The notes under the pieces are model-generated. The model was given only the letters and a program-made list of their open reading frames with translations. It searched no databases and had not been told where the DNA came from. Made by a program: the position numbers and the translations under genes. Below are positions 1-10,239 of a stretch of 64,000 nt of DNA, one piece after another; positions within the stretch are counted from its first letter, which is position 1; each line of letters opens with the position of its first letter. Source of the stretch: Corynebacterium sp. TAE3-ERU16 (lineage in GTDB: Bacteria > Actinomycetota > Actinomycetes > Mycobacteriales > Mycobacteriaceae); contig NZ_JAHUTN010000008.1 of the NCBI RefSeq assembly GCF_019209935.1, positions 62,001-126,000 on the forward strand. Reading direction: 5' to 3'.

Positions 1-1
1 G

Positions 2-2806
2 ATCTTCTTCTACGGTGTGTTCTCCCTCTTCATGGCGATCCTGAACACGAAGGGGGTGTTCAAACCGGGAGCGTGGGCGCCGGTCGCGAACAACGTCGTC
101 GTCCTGGTCGTGCTGGCCCTCTACTGGACGCTCCCGGGCGGACTCGCGCCCGAACAGCAGGTCTCCCTGACCGACCCGCACGTTCTCCTGCTCGGTGTCG
201 GCACGACCCTCGGCGTGGTGGTCCAGGCACTCATCATGGTGAAACCACTGCGGGACGCAGGCATCGATCTCCGTCCCCTGTGGGGCATCGACGACCGGCT
301 CAAGCAGTTCGGCGGCATGGCGATGGCGATCATCGTGTACGTCGCGATCTCGCAGGCGGGCTACATCATCGTCACCCGGATCGCATCCGCCTCCAGTGAC
401 TCCGCGCCCCTGATCTACCAGCAGGCGTGGCTCCTGCTCCAGGTGCCCTACGGGATCATCGGCGTCACCCTGCTCACCGCGATCATGCCGCGTCTGAGCC
501 GCAACGCCGCGGACGGCGACGACGCGGCCGTGGTCCGGGATCTCACCCTCGCGACGAAACTCACCTTCGTGGCGATGATCCCCGTGATCGTGTTCTTCAC
601 CGCGTTCGGTACACAGATCGCCAACGCCCTGTTCGCCTACGGACTGTTCAGCCGCAACTCCGCGAACATCCTCGGCTGGACACTGAGCTTCTCCGCATTC
701 ACCCTCCTCCCGTACGCGCTCGTGCTCCTGCACCTGCGCGTGTTCTACGCCCGGGAGCAGGCGTGGACGCCCACCTTCATCATCGCCGGTATCACGGGCA
801 CGAAGGTCCTGCTGAGTCTACTGGCGCCGGTGGTGGCCACGTCGCCGTCACGGGTCGTCATCCTGCTGGGAGCGGCGAACGGCTTCGGTTTCGCCGCCGG
901 TGCCGTGATCGGTGCGTTCCTGCTGCACCGCAAGCTGGGTTCCCTCAACGGCCTGTCCATCCTGCGATCGAGCGCCTGGGCTCTCGGTTCCTCCCTCGTC
1001 GGTGCTTTCGTGGCCTTCGGCCTCGACGCCGCACTGGTCCGCCTGACCCCCGGTCTCTTCGACGCCCTGGGCAGCATCGGGTTCTTCCTCCGCTGCGGTG
1101 TCGCCGGAATCGTCTTCCTCATTGTGACGGGATTCGTCCTGTCCCGCTCAGGCCTGCCCGAGGTCCGCTCGATGGGGGGACTACTGGGGCGCATACCGGG
1201 CCTGCGCCGCCTCATCACCGCGAACGCCCGGAACGGGGAAGGCGTGGAGAAGGCGACTCCGGAGGAGATCTCCTCCCAGATCATCACCGTCGAGCCATTC
1301 AACGCCTCCCCGGTGCCACCACCGATGTCCGCCGGCGTCGTCCGGGGGCCGCGACTGGTTCCCGGAGCCCCGGTGTCCGACGGCCGTTTCCGCCTGCTCG
1401 CCGATCACGGCAGCGTACCCGGAGCACGGTTCTGGCAGGCCCGTGAGATCGCGACCGGCCGTGAGGTCGCCCTGGTCTTCGTGGACACGACCGGACAGGT
1501 ACCGGCCGCGCCGGCCAGTCCGATCGAATCGGCCGCCACCGCCCGTGAGGTCGCCCGGAGGACCCGACTCCTCGGCCGCCTCGGGAGCACGGGCATAGCC
1601 CGCGGTATCTCGGTGTCGTCCTACCGGTCGGGGTGCCTGGTCGTCGCCGACTGGGTCCCGGGATCCGCACTCGTCAGCGTCGCGGAGGGTGAGGTGGACC
1701 CCCACGCCGCGGCACTCGCCGTGAGCTATCTCGCGGACGCTGCCGCCGCGGCACACGCCGAGCACCAGCCTCTCGGGCTGGAACACCGTTCCCGTATCCG
1801 GATCGACACCTCGGGGCGGGCGGTCCTCGCATTCCCGGCGGTCCTTCCGGACGCATCGGTCGCGGAGGACCTGGACAGCATCGGAGCCGGTCTCGCGCTC
1901 CTCGTCGGGAAGAACGGACCGGAGGCGATCATCGAGTTGTCCGAGGCGGCCCGGATCTCCGGCCGCTCAGGCTCGAGCGACGTCCAGCAGCCCACGGCCG
2001 CGGACCTCTCCGTTCGTCTCAGGGAGGTCGGTTTATCGGACGACACCTCCGCGCCCCGGGTGGTGGTCGAGAACGAACGGACCCCGAAGCCCACGAGCAC
2101 CTCCGGCTTCGGTAGCGCGGAGTACTCCGGCCGGATGATCGCGGCCATCGCGGCCTTGTCCGTCACCCTCGTCGTCATCATCGCGGTCGCGGCTCTCTAC
2201 CTCGCGAGCGTGTTCGGTGGTGACCGGGAGGAGTCCCCCGTAAACAGCGACTCCATCGCCTCGGTGGCGCCGTCCGCGGCGCGCGGTGCCGGAAAACCAC
2301 GCGAAATCACCGACATCCCGGTGACCGCAGCCGTCGAGTGGGAACCCGGCGAGGTAGCCCCGGGAACCGAGGACAATCCGGATCTCGCGCCGCTCGCGGT
2401 GGACGGGGATCCCACCACCGGGTGGCGGACCGACCGCTACCTCCAGCAGTTCGCGACGCCCCCGGCGGGCCTCAAACCCGGTGTCGGGCTCCTCGTGGAT
2501 CTCGCGGGGCCGACGAGGGTCGGGGAGATCACGGTCACCGTAGACAGACCGGGTTCCGGGATCCGGATCTACGGGGTTCCGGAGGGCCCCTTCGTCTCCC
2601 TCGACCAGGCGGTTGAGCTGGGTGAAGCCCGACTGTCCCGGGGTGAAAACGTCATCGCCACCGGCGACCCGTCCACGGACGGCCCGAGTTTCACCCGGAT
2701 CCTGGTCTGGGTGTGGGCCCTGCCCATGCCGGAGGCCGCGGATGTGTCCGAGATATCGGTCCGCGGTATCCCGGTTTCCGCCCGCGAAATCAACAACCCC
2801 CGCTGA
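2..2806 (+). CDS. murJ: MurJ-family lipid II flippase fused to a pseudokinase and C-terminal extracellular domain (5' partial)
   Basis: The reading frame is open from the window edge, so the N-terminus lies upstream; about 934 residues are visible. The first ~380 residues are hydrophobic MurJ/MviN membrane helices, which in the family flip lipid II for peptidoglycan synthesis. Residues ~455-675 form a protein-kinase-like fold that starts with DGRFRLLADHG; the usual catalytic Lys strand reads EVALVFVD, so it looks like a pseudokinase. A single membrane helix (~708-733) follows, then a discoidin-like (F5/8 type C) ectodomain with a VDGDPTTGWRTD stretch. The layout matches mycobacterial MviN (Rv3910), whose pseudokinase is phosphorylated by PknB and bound by FhaA (established). 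fhaA and pknB homologues are also in this window. Confidence 0.93.
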   Translation: MFFYGVFSLFMAILNTKGVFKPGAWAPVANNVVVLVVLALYWTLPGGLAPEQQVSLTDPHVLLLGVGTTLGVVVQALIMVKPLRDAGIDLRPLWGIDDRLKQFGGMAMAIIVYVAISQAGYIIVTRIASASSDSAPLIYQQAWLLLQVPYGIIGVTLLTAIMPRLSRNAADGDDAAVVRDLTLATKLTFVAMIPVIVFFTAFGTQIANALFAYGLFSRNSANILGWTLSFSAFTLLPYALVLLHLRVFYAREQAWTPTFIIAGITGTKVLLSLLAPVVATSPSRVVILLGAANGFGFAAGAVIGAFLLHRKLGSLNGLSILRSSAWALGSSLVGAFVAFGLDAALVRLTPGLFDALGSIGFFLRCGVAGIVFLIVTGFVLSRSGLPEVRSMGGLLGRIPGLRRLITANARNGEGVEKATPEEISSQIITVEPFNASPVPPPMSAGVVRGPRLVPGAPVSDGRFRLLADHGSVPGARFWQAREIATGREVALVFVDTTGQVPAAPASPIESAATAREVARRTRLLGRLGSTGIARGISVSSYRSGCLVVADWVPGSALVSVAEGEVDPHAAALAVSYLADAAAAAHAEHQPLGLEHRSRIRIDTSGRAVLAFPAVLPDASVAEDLDSIGAGLALLVGKNGPEAIIELSEAARISGRSGSSDVQQPTAADLSVRLREVGLSDDTSAPRVVVENERTPKPTSTSGFGSAEYSGRMIAAIAALSVTLVVIIAVAALYLASVFGGDREESPVNSDSIASVAPSAARGAGKPREITDIPVTAAVEWEPGEVAPGTEDNPDLAPLAVDGDPTTGWRTDRYLQQFATPPAGLKPGVGLLVDLAGPTRVGEITVTVDRPGSGIRIYGVPEGPFVSLDQAVELGEARLSRGENVIATGDPSTDGPSFTRILVWVWALPMPEAADVSEISVRGIPVSAREINNPR

Positions 2807-3001
2807 CCAGCAGGCGGTGGGACACCCCTGAATCAGCGGTTTCGCTACCCCCGGATCGGTCATTTCCTCACCGAACCTATCGAAAGTGCAGCACTCGATG
2901 GATAATGGGCCTCCACCGCCGGTACACGCATCGACGGAAACGATGAACCTTTGCCACGTACCTCCCGGCGGTGTCTCGCGGACGAGCAGGGGAGAGGCCT
3001 C

Positions 3002-3673
3002 ATGGGGAACACCGACACCGCCGGCGGCACCGGGGAAGACGATCGGGTACCCGGCGCCGGAACGATCCCGGGTGCGACGCCCCGCCCATTACCGCGTCGC
3101 CGTACCCGGCCCGGCGTCCGTGGCCACCGGACCGCCGACGACGGCAGTCTCGTCGACGCGTACATAGACGGCGATGACGCCGCGTTCTCGGAGATCGTCA
3201 GAAGACACCGAGCCCGCCTGTGGCGGGTGGCCCGACGCTACGCCCGTTCCGACGATGAGGCCGATGACATCATCCAGGACGCACTCCTGCGGGCGAGTCG
3301 GCACCTGTCGAAGTTCCGTGGGGACTCAGCCCTCACCACCTGGCTCCACAGGCTCGTGGTCAACTCGGGGTACGACCATCTCGGCGTCGGTTTCCGGCGC
3401 AGGGAATTCACGACGCTGGATGCCTCCGAGGTCGCGCACCGACTGCTCGGGACCGAAGAACCGTTCGGGCAGGTGGATCTCTCGATCACACTCCGGGACG
3501 CGATCGGTCAGCTCCCCGAGGACCAGCGACAGGCGATTCTGCTCGTGGATCTGGCAGACCTCCCGGTCGATGAGGTGGCGGCGATCATGAAGGTCCGCCC
3601 CGGAACCGTGAAGTCCCGACGCGCCCGGGCCCGGTCCACGCTGAAGGCACTGCTCACGGAGTCGGAGGACTGA
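3002..3673 (+). CDS. sigM: ECF RNA polymerase sigma factor, SigM-like
   Basis: A 223-residue sigma-70 family protein with region 2 (DADDII-like segment [18 protein letters not shown]) and region 4 ([21 protein letters not shown], then a [10 protein letters not shown] helix). The ATG at 3002 is chosen because AGGGGAGAG lies just upstream at 2987-2995; a TTG at 2951 would add 17 residues without a good ribosome site. Position directly before trxB-trxA is the actinobacterial sigM location; in C. glutamicum SigM controls disulfide-stress genes including thioredoxin genes (established). No anti-sigma gene (rsmA of mycobacteria) lies between sigM and trxB; the 83 bp gap is non-coding. Confidence 0.9.
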   Translation: MGNTDTAGGTGEDDRVPGAGTIPGATPRPLPRRRTRPGVRGHRTADDGSLVDAYIDGDDAAFSEIVRRHRARLWRVARRYARSDDEADDIIQDALLRASRHLSKFRGDSALTTWLHRLVVNSGYDHLGVGFRRREFTTLDASEVAHRLLGTEEPFGQVDLSITLRDAIGQLPEDQRQAILLVDLADLPVDEVAAIMKVRPGTVKSRRARARSTLKALLTESED

Positions 3674-3712
3674 ACCTGACGGGGAGCGGCGGACGAGCCG
3701 GCGGCGCACGCC

Positions 3713-3718
3713 TACAAT
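3713..3718 (+). promoter_or_regulatory. candidate -10 element of trxB
   Basis: TACAAT lies 38 bp before the trxB start in the sigM-trxB gap. No convincing -35 element is visible, so this could be a housekeeping promoter with a weak -35. Confidence 0.35.
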
Positions 3719-3756
3719 CGACGCCGGCACTACCCTTCAACCCCTCGAGGATCTCC

Positions 3757-4698
3757 ATGACCACCACCCCACCAGTCCATGACGTCATCATCGTCGGTTC
3801 CGGCCCGGCCGGCTACACCGCGGCGATCTACGCCGCCCGCGCCGAACTCAATCCCCTGGTCTTCGAGGGAATCGAGTACGGCGGGTCCCTGATGACCACG
3901 ACTGAGGTGGAGAACTACCCCGGCTTCGCGGAAGGGATCATGGGCCCCGAGTTGATGGAACAGATGCGGAGCCAGGCCGAGCGTTTCGGCGCCGATCTGC
4001 GCCAGGACCTCGTGGACAGGATGGACCTCTCGGGCGACATCAAGAAAGTGTGGGTCGATGACGAGGAGTTCGCCGCGCGAACGGTGATCCTCGCGATGGG
4101 GGCGGCACCCCGCTATCTCGGGGTCCCCGGTGAACAGGAACTCCTCGGACGTGGCGTCAGCTCATGTGCCACCTGTGACGGGTTCTTCTTCCGGGACCAG
4201 GACATCGCCGTGATCGGCGGCGGTGACTCCGCGATGGAGGAGGCACTGTTCCTGACCCGTTTCGCCAGTTCGGTGACCATCGTGCACCGGCGTGAGGAAT
4301 TCCGGGCGTCCGCCATCATGGAGGAGCGGGCACGGGCCAACGACAAGATCCGGTTCGTGACCAACAAGGTGGTCACCCGGGTCGAGGGCCGGGAGAAGGT
4401 TACCGGTCTCGAGCTGGCCGACACGGTGACCGGGGAAAGCTCGCATCTCGGTGTGACGGCCATGTTCGTCGCCATCGGTCTCGACCCGCGTTCCGGGATG
4501 GTCGACGGTCAGATCGACTGTGACCCTGCCGGATACGTCACCGTGGAACAGCCGTCGAGCCGCACCAGCATCCCCGGTGTCTTCGCCTGCGGCGACCTCG
4601 TCGACAGCCATTACCAGCAGGCGGTGACGGCCGCCGGTTCCGGGTGCCGGGCCGCGATCGACGTCGAGCACTTCCTCGCCGCGGCACCCGCGCTCTGA
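3757..4698 (+). CDS. trxB: thioredoxin reductase (NADPH)
   Basis: Flavoprotein of 313 residues that reduces thioredoxin with NADPH in the cytoplasm. The FAD-binding [10 protein letters not shown] motif is near residue 12, the redox centre CATC (in [11 protein letters not shown]) near 134-137, the NADPH-binding [10 protein letters not shown] follows, and the C-terminal FAD motif reads [10 protein letters not shown]. Length is normal for the family. A CGAGGA ribosome site precedes the ATG. It lies between sigM and trxA, its substrate gene, 114 bp upstream of the latter. Confidence 0.97.
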   Translation: MTTTPPVHDVIIVGSGPAGYTAAIYAARAELNPLVFEGIEYGGSLMTTTEVENYPGFAEGIMGPELMEQMRSQAERFGADLRQDLVDRMDLSGDIKKVWVDDEEFAARTVILAMGAAPRYLGVPGEQELLGRGVSSCATCDGFFFRDQDIAVIGGGDSAMEEALFLTRFASSVTIVHRREEFRASAIMEERARANDKIRFVTNKVVTRVEGREKVTGLELADTVTGESSHLGVTAMFVAIGLDPRSGMVDGQIDCDPAGYVTVEQPSSRTSIPGVFACGDLVDSHYQQAVTAAGSGCRAAIDVEHFLAAAPAL

Positions 4699-4757
4699 GC
4701 ACTCTGCACCGCGGCGGTCCCCGGCCGAAACGGCGTATTCTCGGGATCACCACCCCC

Positions 4758-4781
4758 GGGAACCACGGTTTCACCCTTGTT
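4758..4781 (+). promoter_or_regulatory. candidate ECF-sigma (SigH/SigM-type) promoter of trxA
   Basis: GGGAAC at 4758-4763 and GTT at 4779-4781 resemble the GGAAY/GTT pattern of actinobacterial SigH/SigM promoters, but the 15 bp spacer is slightly short. It lies about 30 bp before the trxA start, so trxA may have its own stress promoter inside the trxB-trxA unit. Confidence 0.35.
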
Positions 4782-4812
4782 CCGCACACCGACACGACAC
4801 CGGAGGAGAGAC

Positions 4813-5136
4813 ATGAGTAACCCCGTCAACGTCACCGAGAGCAACTTCGAGGAGCTGGTGCTCGGGGCCGACAAACCGGTCCTCGTCGACTTCTGGGCCG
4901 AGTGGTGCGGGCCGTGCCGGAAACTGGCACCGGTCATCGACCAGGTTGCCGAGGAGATGGGGGACAGGGCGCTCATCGCCAAGGTCGACGTCGACGCCGA
5001 ACGCGGCCTGGGTGCGAGATATCAGATCATGTCAATCCCCACGCTGATGTTCTTCAGCGGGGGAAAGAAGGTGGCCGAATTCAACCGACCGCGGCCCAGG
5101 AACGAGATCGTGTCCCAGCTGGAGAGCCTGCTTTAA
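4813..5136 (+). CDS. trxA: thioredoxin
   Basis: A 107-residue thioredoxin with the WCGPC active site (FWAEWCGPCRK) near residue 30 and the cis-proline loop MSIPTLMFF. It keeps cytoplasmic proteins reduced and is recharged by the TrxB encoded upstream. The start at 4813 is set by GGAGGAG at 4802-4808; an in-frame start at 4777 would add 12 basic residues not typical of thioredoxin. Confidence 0.97.
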   Translation: MSNPVNVTESNFEELVLGADKPVLVDFWAEWCGPCRKLAPVIDQVAEEMGDRALIAKVDVDAERGLGARYQIMSIPTLMFFSGGKKVAEFNRPRPRNEIVSQLESLL

Positions 5137-5250
5137 CTGGTAATCTGACCTGAAGTCACCGACAGCACCAATAGTCGGATCTGTGGGCGCAGGTTTTTTT
5201 CCGGGCGTCCGGGACAGTTGTGGGAACGTAGGACGAAGGACGAAGATATC

Positions 5251-6432
5251 GTGGCAGACAAACTGCGGGTGGGCGACCGAAGCCCCCGTGTCGCCGAGGT
5301 GCGCTCCACCCTGGCCCGACTCGGCCTGATTCAGGGCTACGCAGGAGACGTCGGAGGAAGAGATTCCGGACGTTTCGAGGAGAAGGACACCCTCTACGAC
5401 GCTGACCTGGCCCGTGCCGTGCAGGAATTCCAGCAGACCCGGGGCATCATCGCCTCCGGTGAGATCGGGGAGTCGACGCTGCGTGAACTCCGCGAGGCCA
5501 CGTACACGCTCGGTGCCCGGGTGCTTTCCTTCTACCCGAACAACGTTCTCGTCGGCGACGACGTCAACCAGCTTCAGCGCCAGCTGCTGGAACTGGGGTT
5601 CTACACGGACCGGATCGACGGACACTACGGCCAGTCGACCTACAACGCCGTCGCCAACTACCAGTTGAACTACGGCCTGGAGAGCGACGGGATCTGCGGC
5701 CCGAAGACGATCCGCGCTCTCAACTATCTGGGGCGACGAATCACCGGTGGTTCACCCAACGCCATCCTGGAACGGGAACAGGTGCGCCTCGCGGGTCCGC
5801 AGCTCACCGGCAAGCGGGTCGTCATCGACCCGGGACTCGGAGGTTCCAACAGGGGCCGCACCGTCCGTGGACGATTCGGTGACATCTCCGAGGAGGAGAT
5901 CCTCTGGGATCTCGCCACCCGCCTCGAGGGCCGTATGGTCGCGACGGGCATGGAGACGATCATCTCCCGGCCCCGCATGGATGATCCGAGCCACGATCAG
6001 CGCGCGAACATCGCCAACGCCTTCGGCGCGGACCTCATGCTCTGCCTGCAGCTGGACCACTACCCGAACGAGAAGGCCTCCGGCTGTGCGTCATTCTACT
6101 TCGGTTCACAGCACGGCTCATCGTCGCTGATGGGCGAGAAGCTGTCCGGTCTCATCCAACGTGAGGTGAGCGCCCGCACAGAGCTGATCAATTGCGGGAA
6201 TCATGCTCGGACCTGGGATCTCCTGCGACTGAGCGAGATGACCTGCGTCGAGTTCGTCGCGGGCTACCTCTCGAATCCGCACGACGTCTCCATTCTCACT
6301 GACTCGGCACAGCGTGACGCCATCGCGGAGTCGATCGTTGTCGCGGTCAAACGGCTGTACCTGATGGACCGGGATGACCAGCCGACGGGTACCTACAAGT
6401 TCAGCGAGATCCTCGAATCCGAGCTGCTCTGA
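5251..6432 (+). CDS. cwlM: CwlM: amidase_3-fold regulator of peptidoglycan synthesis with two PG-binding-like domains
   Basis: A 393-residue protein without signal peptide: two peptidoglycan-binding_1-like repeats (~5-75 and ~90-155), then an amidase_3 domain (~185-375) starting KRVVIDPGLGG. In active N-acetylmuramoyl-L-alanine amidases that motif has His as a zinc ligand; here it is Leu. The C-terminal VEFVAGYLSN motif keeps the Glu position. In mycobacteria cytoplasmic CwlM, phosphorylated by PknB, activates MurA rather than cutting peptidoglycan (established); the lost His and lack of an export signal fit that role here. The GTG at 5251 has GAAGGA about 10 nt upstream. Synteny trxA-cwlM-GNAT-parB is conserved in corynebacteria. 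Confidence 0.9.
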   Translation: MADKLRVGDRSPRVAEVRSTLARLGLIQGYAGDVGGRDSGRFEEKDTLYDADLARAVQEFQQTRGIIASGEIGESTLRELREATYTLGARVLSFYPNNVLVGDDVNQLQRQLLELGFYTDRIDGHYGQSTYNAVANYQLNYGLESDGICGPKTIRALNYLGRRITGGSPNAILEREQVRLAGPQLTGKRVVIDPGLGGSNRGRTVRGRFGDISEEEILWDLATRLEGRMVATGMETIISRPRMDDPSHDQRANIANAFGADLMLCLQLDHYPNEKASGCASFYFGSQHGSSSLMGEKLSGLIQREVSARTELINCGNHARTWDLLRLSEMTCVEFVAGYLSNPHDVSILTDSAQRDAIAESIVVAVKRLYLMDRDDQPTGTYKFSEILESELL

Positions 6433-6514
6433 GCGCCTGGGAACGCTGTCCCTCCCCCGACTGACGGCGGCCGTCTAAGCCCCGGTGGAACGGTCTCCAC
6501 CAGACCCTCCCGAC

Positions 6515-7183
6515 CTACCTCGGGGTCGCCGCGAGCGGGAGAGACTCGAAGCCCTCCATCCGGAGGCGGTCCTCGTGGGGGAGCGACAATCGCATCCTGG
6601 GTAGCAGCTCGTGGTCGGCGACCACGTCGAACCCTGCATCCTCGAGTACCCCGTACCGCAACAGTCCGACTTCGCGGGCCCGCACAACAAGACTCCGGAC
6701 GGCCTCCTCCCCGGTACCCGGGTCCGCTTCATCGGTATGGAGGTCAGGGACCGGATCGCGCAGGGCGAAAGCTTCCACGGCCCGCACACCTCGTCGAGTG
6801 AGTTCCAGGATGACCGCGTTCACCAGCACCGATTCCAGTCCGATTCCCCCGAACCGGTCATCGATGAAAAGCGAGCTCAGCAACATCGCATCCGGGGAGA
6901 CCGGAGCGGTCGGCAACTGCACCGCCCCCGACGCGTCCTCGGGGGAGCAGAACAGGACACTCGCGATCGCCTCGGATTCCTCGACCGAGCCGATGCTGTA
7001 GCCGCATCCACCCTGTTCCGCCAGGACCCGGTGAATCCACGCCTCCTTCTCCAGGGAGGCCGAATCGGTGGCGGTGACCTCGGCCGCGGTCCCGGGATCG
7101 AGTTCCCAGAAGATGCTGGCACGGGCACGGGCGTGCATCAGACAGACCGTGTCCGGTGTCACCGCGTACAGCGAGGGAATCAT
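6515..7183 (-). CDS. GNAT-family acetyltransferase-like protein
   Basis: A 222-residue protein whose C-terminal half contains LLSSLFIDDRFGGIGLESVL, resembling the acetyl-CoA-binding RxxGxG/A motif of GNAT acetyltransferases (here RFGGIG). The ATG at 7183 begins MIPSLYAVTPDTV and lies 32 bp after the parB stop; longer in-frame starts would overlap parB. It is convergent with cwlM and is probably the last gene of the parA-parB unit. A gene of this kind sits between parB and cwlM in other corynebacteria. The substrate is unknown. Confidence 0.7.
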   Translation of the reverse strand: MIPSLYAVTPDTVCLMHARARASIFWELDPGTAAEVTATDSASLEKEAWIHRVLAEQGGCGYSIGSVEESEAIASVLFCSPEDASGAVQLPTAPVSPDAMLLSSLFIDDRFGGIGLESVLVNAVILELTRRGVRAVEAFALRDPVPDLHTDEADPGTGEEAVRSLVVRAREVGLLRYGVLEDAGFDVVADHELLPRMRLSLPHEDRLRMEGFESLPLAATPR

Positions 7184-7214
7184 GGCCGGTGCCCCGTTCT
7201 TCTTCTCCGGAGGG

Positions 7215-8288
7215 TTACCTGTTACCGGCCTGCAGGAGTCCCATGATCCGCTCGAGATCCTCCCGGTCCCCGAACTCGACCATGATCTTTCCCTTGCGCT
7301 TGCCCACACTCACGGTCACGCGTGTGTCCAGGCGGTCCGCGAGACTCTCCGCGGCATGGGTCGCGAACTCCGGCGGGGCGGGCCGCTCCTTCGTCCTGCG
7401 CTCGGGAACTTTGTCGCCCCGGTTCAGCAGCGTGACGGCCTCCTCCGTGGCTCGCACGGAAAGCCCCTCGGCGACGATCCGGTCGGCGAGGGCCGCCTGG
7501 GCGTCAGCACCGGTCTTCAGTCCCAGCAGAGCACGGGCGTGCCCCGCGGAGAGTACACCGGCGGCGACCTTGCGTTGGACGGGCACAGGCAGCGCCAGCA
7601 ACCGGATCATGTTGGTGATCACCGGTCGGGACCGACCGATCCGATCGGCGAGCTGCGCCTGGGTCACACCGAACTCCTCCAGCAGCTGCTGGTATGCGGC
7701 CGCCTCCTCCAGTGGATTGAGCTGGACGCGGTGGATGTTCTCCAGGAGCGCGTCCCGGAGCATGGACCCGTCGTCGGTGTCCCGGACGATGGCCGGGATC
7801 TCGGTGAGGCCCGCACGTGTCGCCGCCCGCCAGCGACGCTCACCCATGATGATCTCCCAACCACCGTCGTCGGGCGCCCGCCGGACGACGATCGGCTGCA
7901 TGAGCCCGAACTCACGGATCGAGTGGACGAGCTCCTCGAGCGCCTCCTCCTCGAACACCGTCCGCGGCTGGTGCGGGTTCGGCATGATCTGAGTGACCGG
8001 GAGTTCCCGGTATACGGCCCCGACGGAGTTGCCGGTGTCCGGTGTCCCCGAGGCGACGGTGGGACGCCTGTCTCCCTTGGTCGACGAGGCGGCCGGGGGC
8101 CTCCCGGCCCCCGCCGCGGATTCTCCGGTGGTGGCCTCCGCACCCGGGCTGCGTTCACCCATGAGGATGCTGGCGGCTCCGTCACCCAACCGGGGCCGGG
8201 CCGGGGATGCGCCGTCCGGAATGAGTGCGGCGAGGCCGCGCCCCAGGCCGCCGCGGCGGCTGTCACCCTTGCGGGTCTGTTGTGCCAT
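7215..8288 (-). CDS. parB: chromosome partitioning protein ParB
   Basis: A 357-residue ParB: N-terminal [12 protein letters not shown], the NPHQPR arginine motif, [13 protein letters not shown], and the ENIHR/HTH block with [19 protein letters not shown] that recognises parS. ParB spreads as a CTP-dependent clamp around parS and works with ParA in origin segregation (established). The ATG at 8288 gives the family-typical [14 protein letters not shown] start; an in-frame GTG at 8348 would give a GTGA overlap with the parA stop and remains possible. A matching parS site is at 10163-10178. Confidence 0.95.
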   Translation of the reverse strand: MAQQTRKGDSRRGGLGRGLAALIPDGASPARPRLGDGAASILMGERSPGAEATTGESAAGAGRPPAASSTKGDRRPTVASGTPDTGNSVGAVYRELPVTQIMPNPHQPRTVFEEEALEELVHSIREFGLMQPIVVRRAPDDGGWEIIMGERRWRAATRAGLTEIPAIVRDTDDGSMLRDALLENIHRVQLNPLEEAAAYQQLLEEFGVTQAQLADRIGRSRPVITNMIRLLALPVPVQRKVAAGVLSAGHARALLGLKTGADAQAALADRIVAEGLSVRATEEAVTLLNRGDKVPERRTKERPAPPEFATHAAESLADRLDTRVTVSVGKRKGKIMVEFGDREDLERIMGLLQAGNR

Positions 8289-8344
8289 GGTGTGACCGGA
8301 ACCTTTCTGGTGCAGGAGTGGATTTCTTTCTTTGCGCCCGTCGC

Positions 8345-9310
8345 TCACCGTGCGCCTCCGGTACCGGATCGCTGCGTGCCAGCACCCCCGTCGGGGGAGA
8401 CACCGAGGGCTCCTGAGTCAGCGGTGACGGGGTAGTCACCGCGATTGGCGATCTCCTTCGCGGCGTCGAGATAGGCCATCGCACCCCGGGAACCGGGATC
8501 GTAGGCCAGTACGGTCTGACCGTAGCCCGGGGCCTCGGAGACCTTCACGGAGCGGGGTATCACCGAGCGCAGAACCACGTCCCCGAAGTGGGAGCGGACC
8601 TCCTCCATCACCTGTTCCGCGAGCTTCGTCCGCGCGTCGTACATGGTCAGCATGATCGTCGAGATGTGCAGTTCCCGGTTGAGATAGTCACGGATCATGG
8701 TGATGTTGTTGAGGAGCTGCCCGACGCCCTCGAGGGCGTAGTACTCGCACTGGATGGGGATGAGAACCTCCCGCGCGGCCGTCATCGCGTTGATGGTGAG
8801 CAGACCGAGTGACGGGGGGCAGTCGATGAAGACGTAGTCGAATCCCTGGTTGGTGATGAACTCCTCATTCAGTGCGTCCGCGAGCCGGTACTCACGCCGC
8901 ACCATGGAAACCAGTTCGATCTCTGATCCGGCCAGATCGATAGTCGCGGGAATGCACTTGAGGTTCTCGTGTGCCGTCGACGTCTGCATCGCCTCCAGGG
9001 GGGTGCAGTCTCCGAGGAGCACCTCGTAACTGGACAGCACACCCTCACCGCGGTGCTCCACCCCGAGGGCTGTCGAGGCGTTTCCCTGGGGGTCGAGATC
9101 GACCACGAGGACCTTCAGCCCGCAGAGGGCGAGTCCGGCGGCCAGGTTCACCGATGTCGTGGTCTTACCCACACCACCCTTCTGGTTGGCGACGGTGAAG
9201 ATCCTGGGCCGCTCCGGGCGTGGGAGCGAAAAGGCGTTCGGGGTCTTCACCTTGGCGGCGCGCTTGGCCGCGGCCGCTATCGGTGTGTCGTCCCAGAAGT
9301 TGTCGTCCAT
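8345..9310 (-). CDS. parA: chromosome partitioning ATPase ParA (Soj)
   Basis: A 321-residue ParA/MinD-type ATPase with the deviant Walker [11 protein letters not shown] near residue 45, switch [12 protein letters not shown] and Walker [13 protein letters not shown]. It has a ~35-residue N-terminal extension before the ATPase core (FTVANQKGG), usual for corynebacterial ParA. It moves ParB-parS complexes to the poles. It lies between rsmG and parB on the minus strand, with 191 bp to rsmG that may hold its promoter. Confidence 0.97.
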   Translation of the reverse strand: MDDNFWDDTPIAAAAKRAAKVKTPNAFSLPRPERPRIFTVANQKGGVGKTTTSVNLAAGLALCGLKVLVVDLDPQGNASTALGVEHRGEGVLSSYEVLLGDCTPLEAMQTSTAHENLKCIPATIDLAGSEIELVSMVRREYRLADALNEEFITNQGFDYVFIDCPPSLGLLTINAMTAAREVLIPIQCEYYALEGVGQLLNNITMIRDYLNRELHISTIMLTMYDARTKLAEQVMEEVRSHFGDVVLRSVIPRSVKVSEAPGYGQTVLAYDPGSRGAMAYLDAAKEIANRGDYPVTADSGALGVSPDGGAGTQRSGTGGAR

Positions 9311-9501
9311 GGACGTCGTTTCCCCTTTTCATTGCCGGAATTCGCAGGTCATGCGTGCGGGGGCCGAAGTCGGTTGTCCCGCGACGGCGGTTCCGTTCCC
9401 GGACATTCAACCCGTGGACCGTTCCACCATCAGTTCAACACTAGTGTCTCATGAATGGCCCATCCACCGGAGCGGCACCACCTGAACCGGTGACTGACCG
9501 G

Positions 9502-10179
9502 TCATCTCCGTCGCGGAATCACGATGACCGTAGCCGGCTCGTCGACCACACCCTCACCTGCGGTGACGATCCGCGCGCGGCCACCTCCGGCCCGGGTGAT
9601 CTGCCGTGTGTCGCGGTCGAGTTCCTCCCGCACGGACGAGCCCTTCAGCGCCATCATCTCGCCGCCACGGGCGACGAGCGGGAGTGACCACCCGGCCAGC
9701 TTTCCGAGGGGAGCGACGGCCCGGGACGTGACTACCCGGAACCGCCCGACCTGTTCCCGCACCACCTTCTCCTCGGCCCGTCCCCGGATGACGGTGACGT
9801 TGTCCAACCCGAGTTCGTCGACCACCTCGGAGAGATAGGTGGACCTTTTGAGCAACGGCTCGATAAGGGTGATGTCGAGGTCCGGGCGCGCGAGAGCCAG
9901 CGGTATCCCGGGCAGTCCCGCGCCGGAGCCGATGTCCGCCACCCGGAGGCCTTCCGCCCGGGGGACGACCTCGCCGAGCACCGCACAGTTCAGGATGTGC
10001 CGGTCCCACAGTCGCGGCACCTCACGGGGCCCGATGAAGCCGCGGACCGCACCGTCCGTCGCCAGTGAGCGGTGGTACGCGATCGCCCTGTCCAGGTTGG
10101 TGCCGAAGACAGCTTCAGCCGCGGACGGGGGAGTGGTCGGTTCTTCCGGATCAGTCTCTGGTGGTTTCACGTGAAACAT
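9502..10179 (-). CDS. rsmG: 16S rRNA (guanine-527-N7) methyltransferase RsmG (GidB)
   Basis: A 225-residue SAM-dependent methyltransferase with the SAM loop [16 protein letters not shown] near residue 80 and [10 protein letters not shown] in the C-terminal half. It methylates G527 of 16S rRNA; loss gives low-level streptomycin resistance in several bacteria (established). The N-terminus reads MFHVKP because a parS palindrome overlaps codons 2-5. Part of the minus-strand rpmH-to-parB block. Confidence 0.96.
   Translation of the reverse strand: MFHVKPPETDPEEPTTPPSAAEAVFGTNLDRAIAYHRSLATDGAVRGFIGPREVPRLWDRHILNCAVLGEVVPRAEGLRVADIGSGAGLPGIPLALARPDLDITLIEPLLKRSTYLSEVVDELGLDNVTVIRGRAEEKVVREQVGRFRVVTSRAVAPLGKLAGWSLPLVARGGEMMALKGSSVREELDRDTRQITRAGGGRARIVTAGEGVVDEPATVIVIPRRR
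10163..10178. promoter_or_regulatory. parS centromere site
   Basis: GGTTTCACGTGAAACA matches the bacterial parS consensus TGTTTCACGTGAAACA at 15 of 16 positions, with a perfect 12 bp core TTTCACGTGAAA. It overlaps the first codons of rsmG, about 2 kb from parB and 3 kb from dnaA, where an origin-proximal parS is expected. It is the only copy I found in the window by eye. Confidence 0.9.
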
Positions 10180-10239
10180 CTTTCCATGTGGCGCTGCGGG
10201 GGCGTATTCCGCCCGGCGTCATCGACCGACACACACGGA

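Noticed and set aside
7068-8435. 455-codon plus-strand frame opposite parB
   Set aside because: Shadow of parB, without family features.
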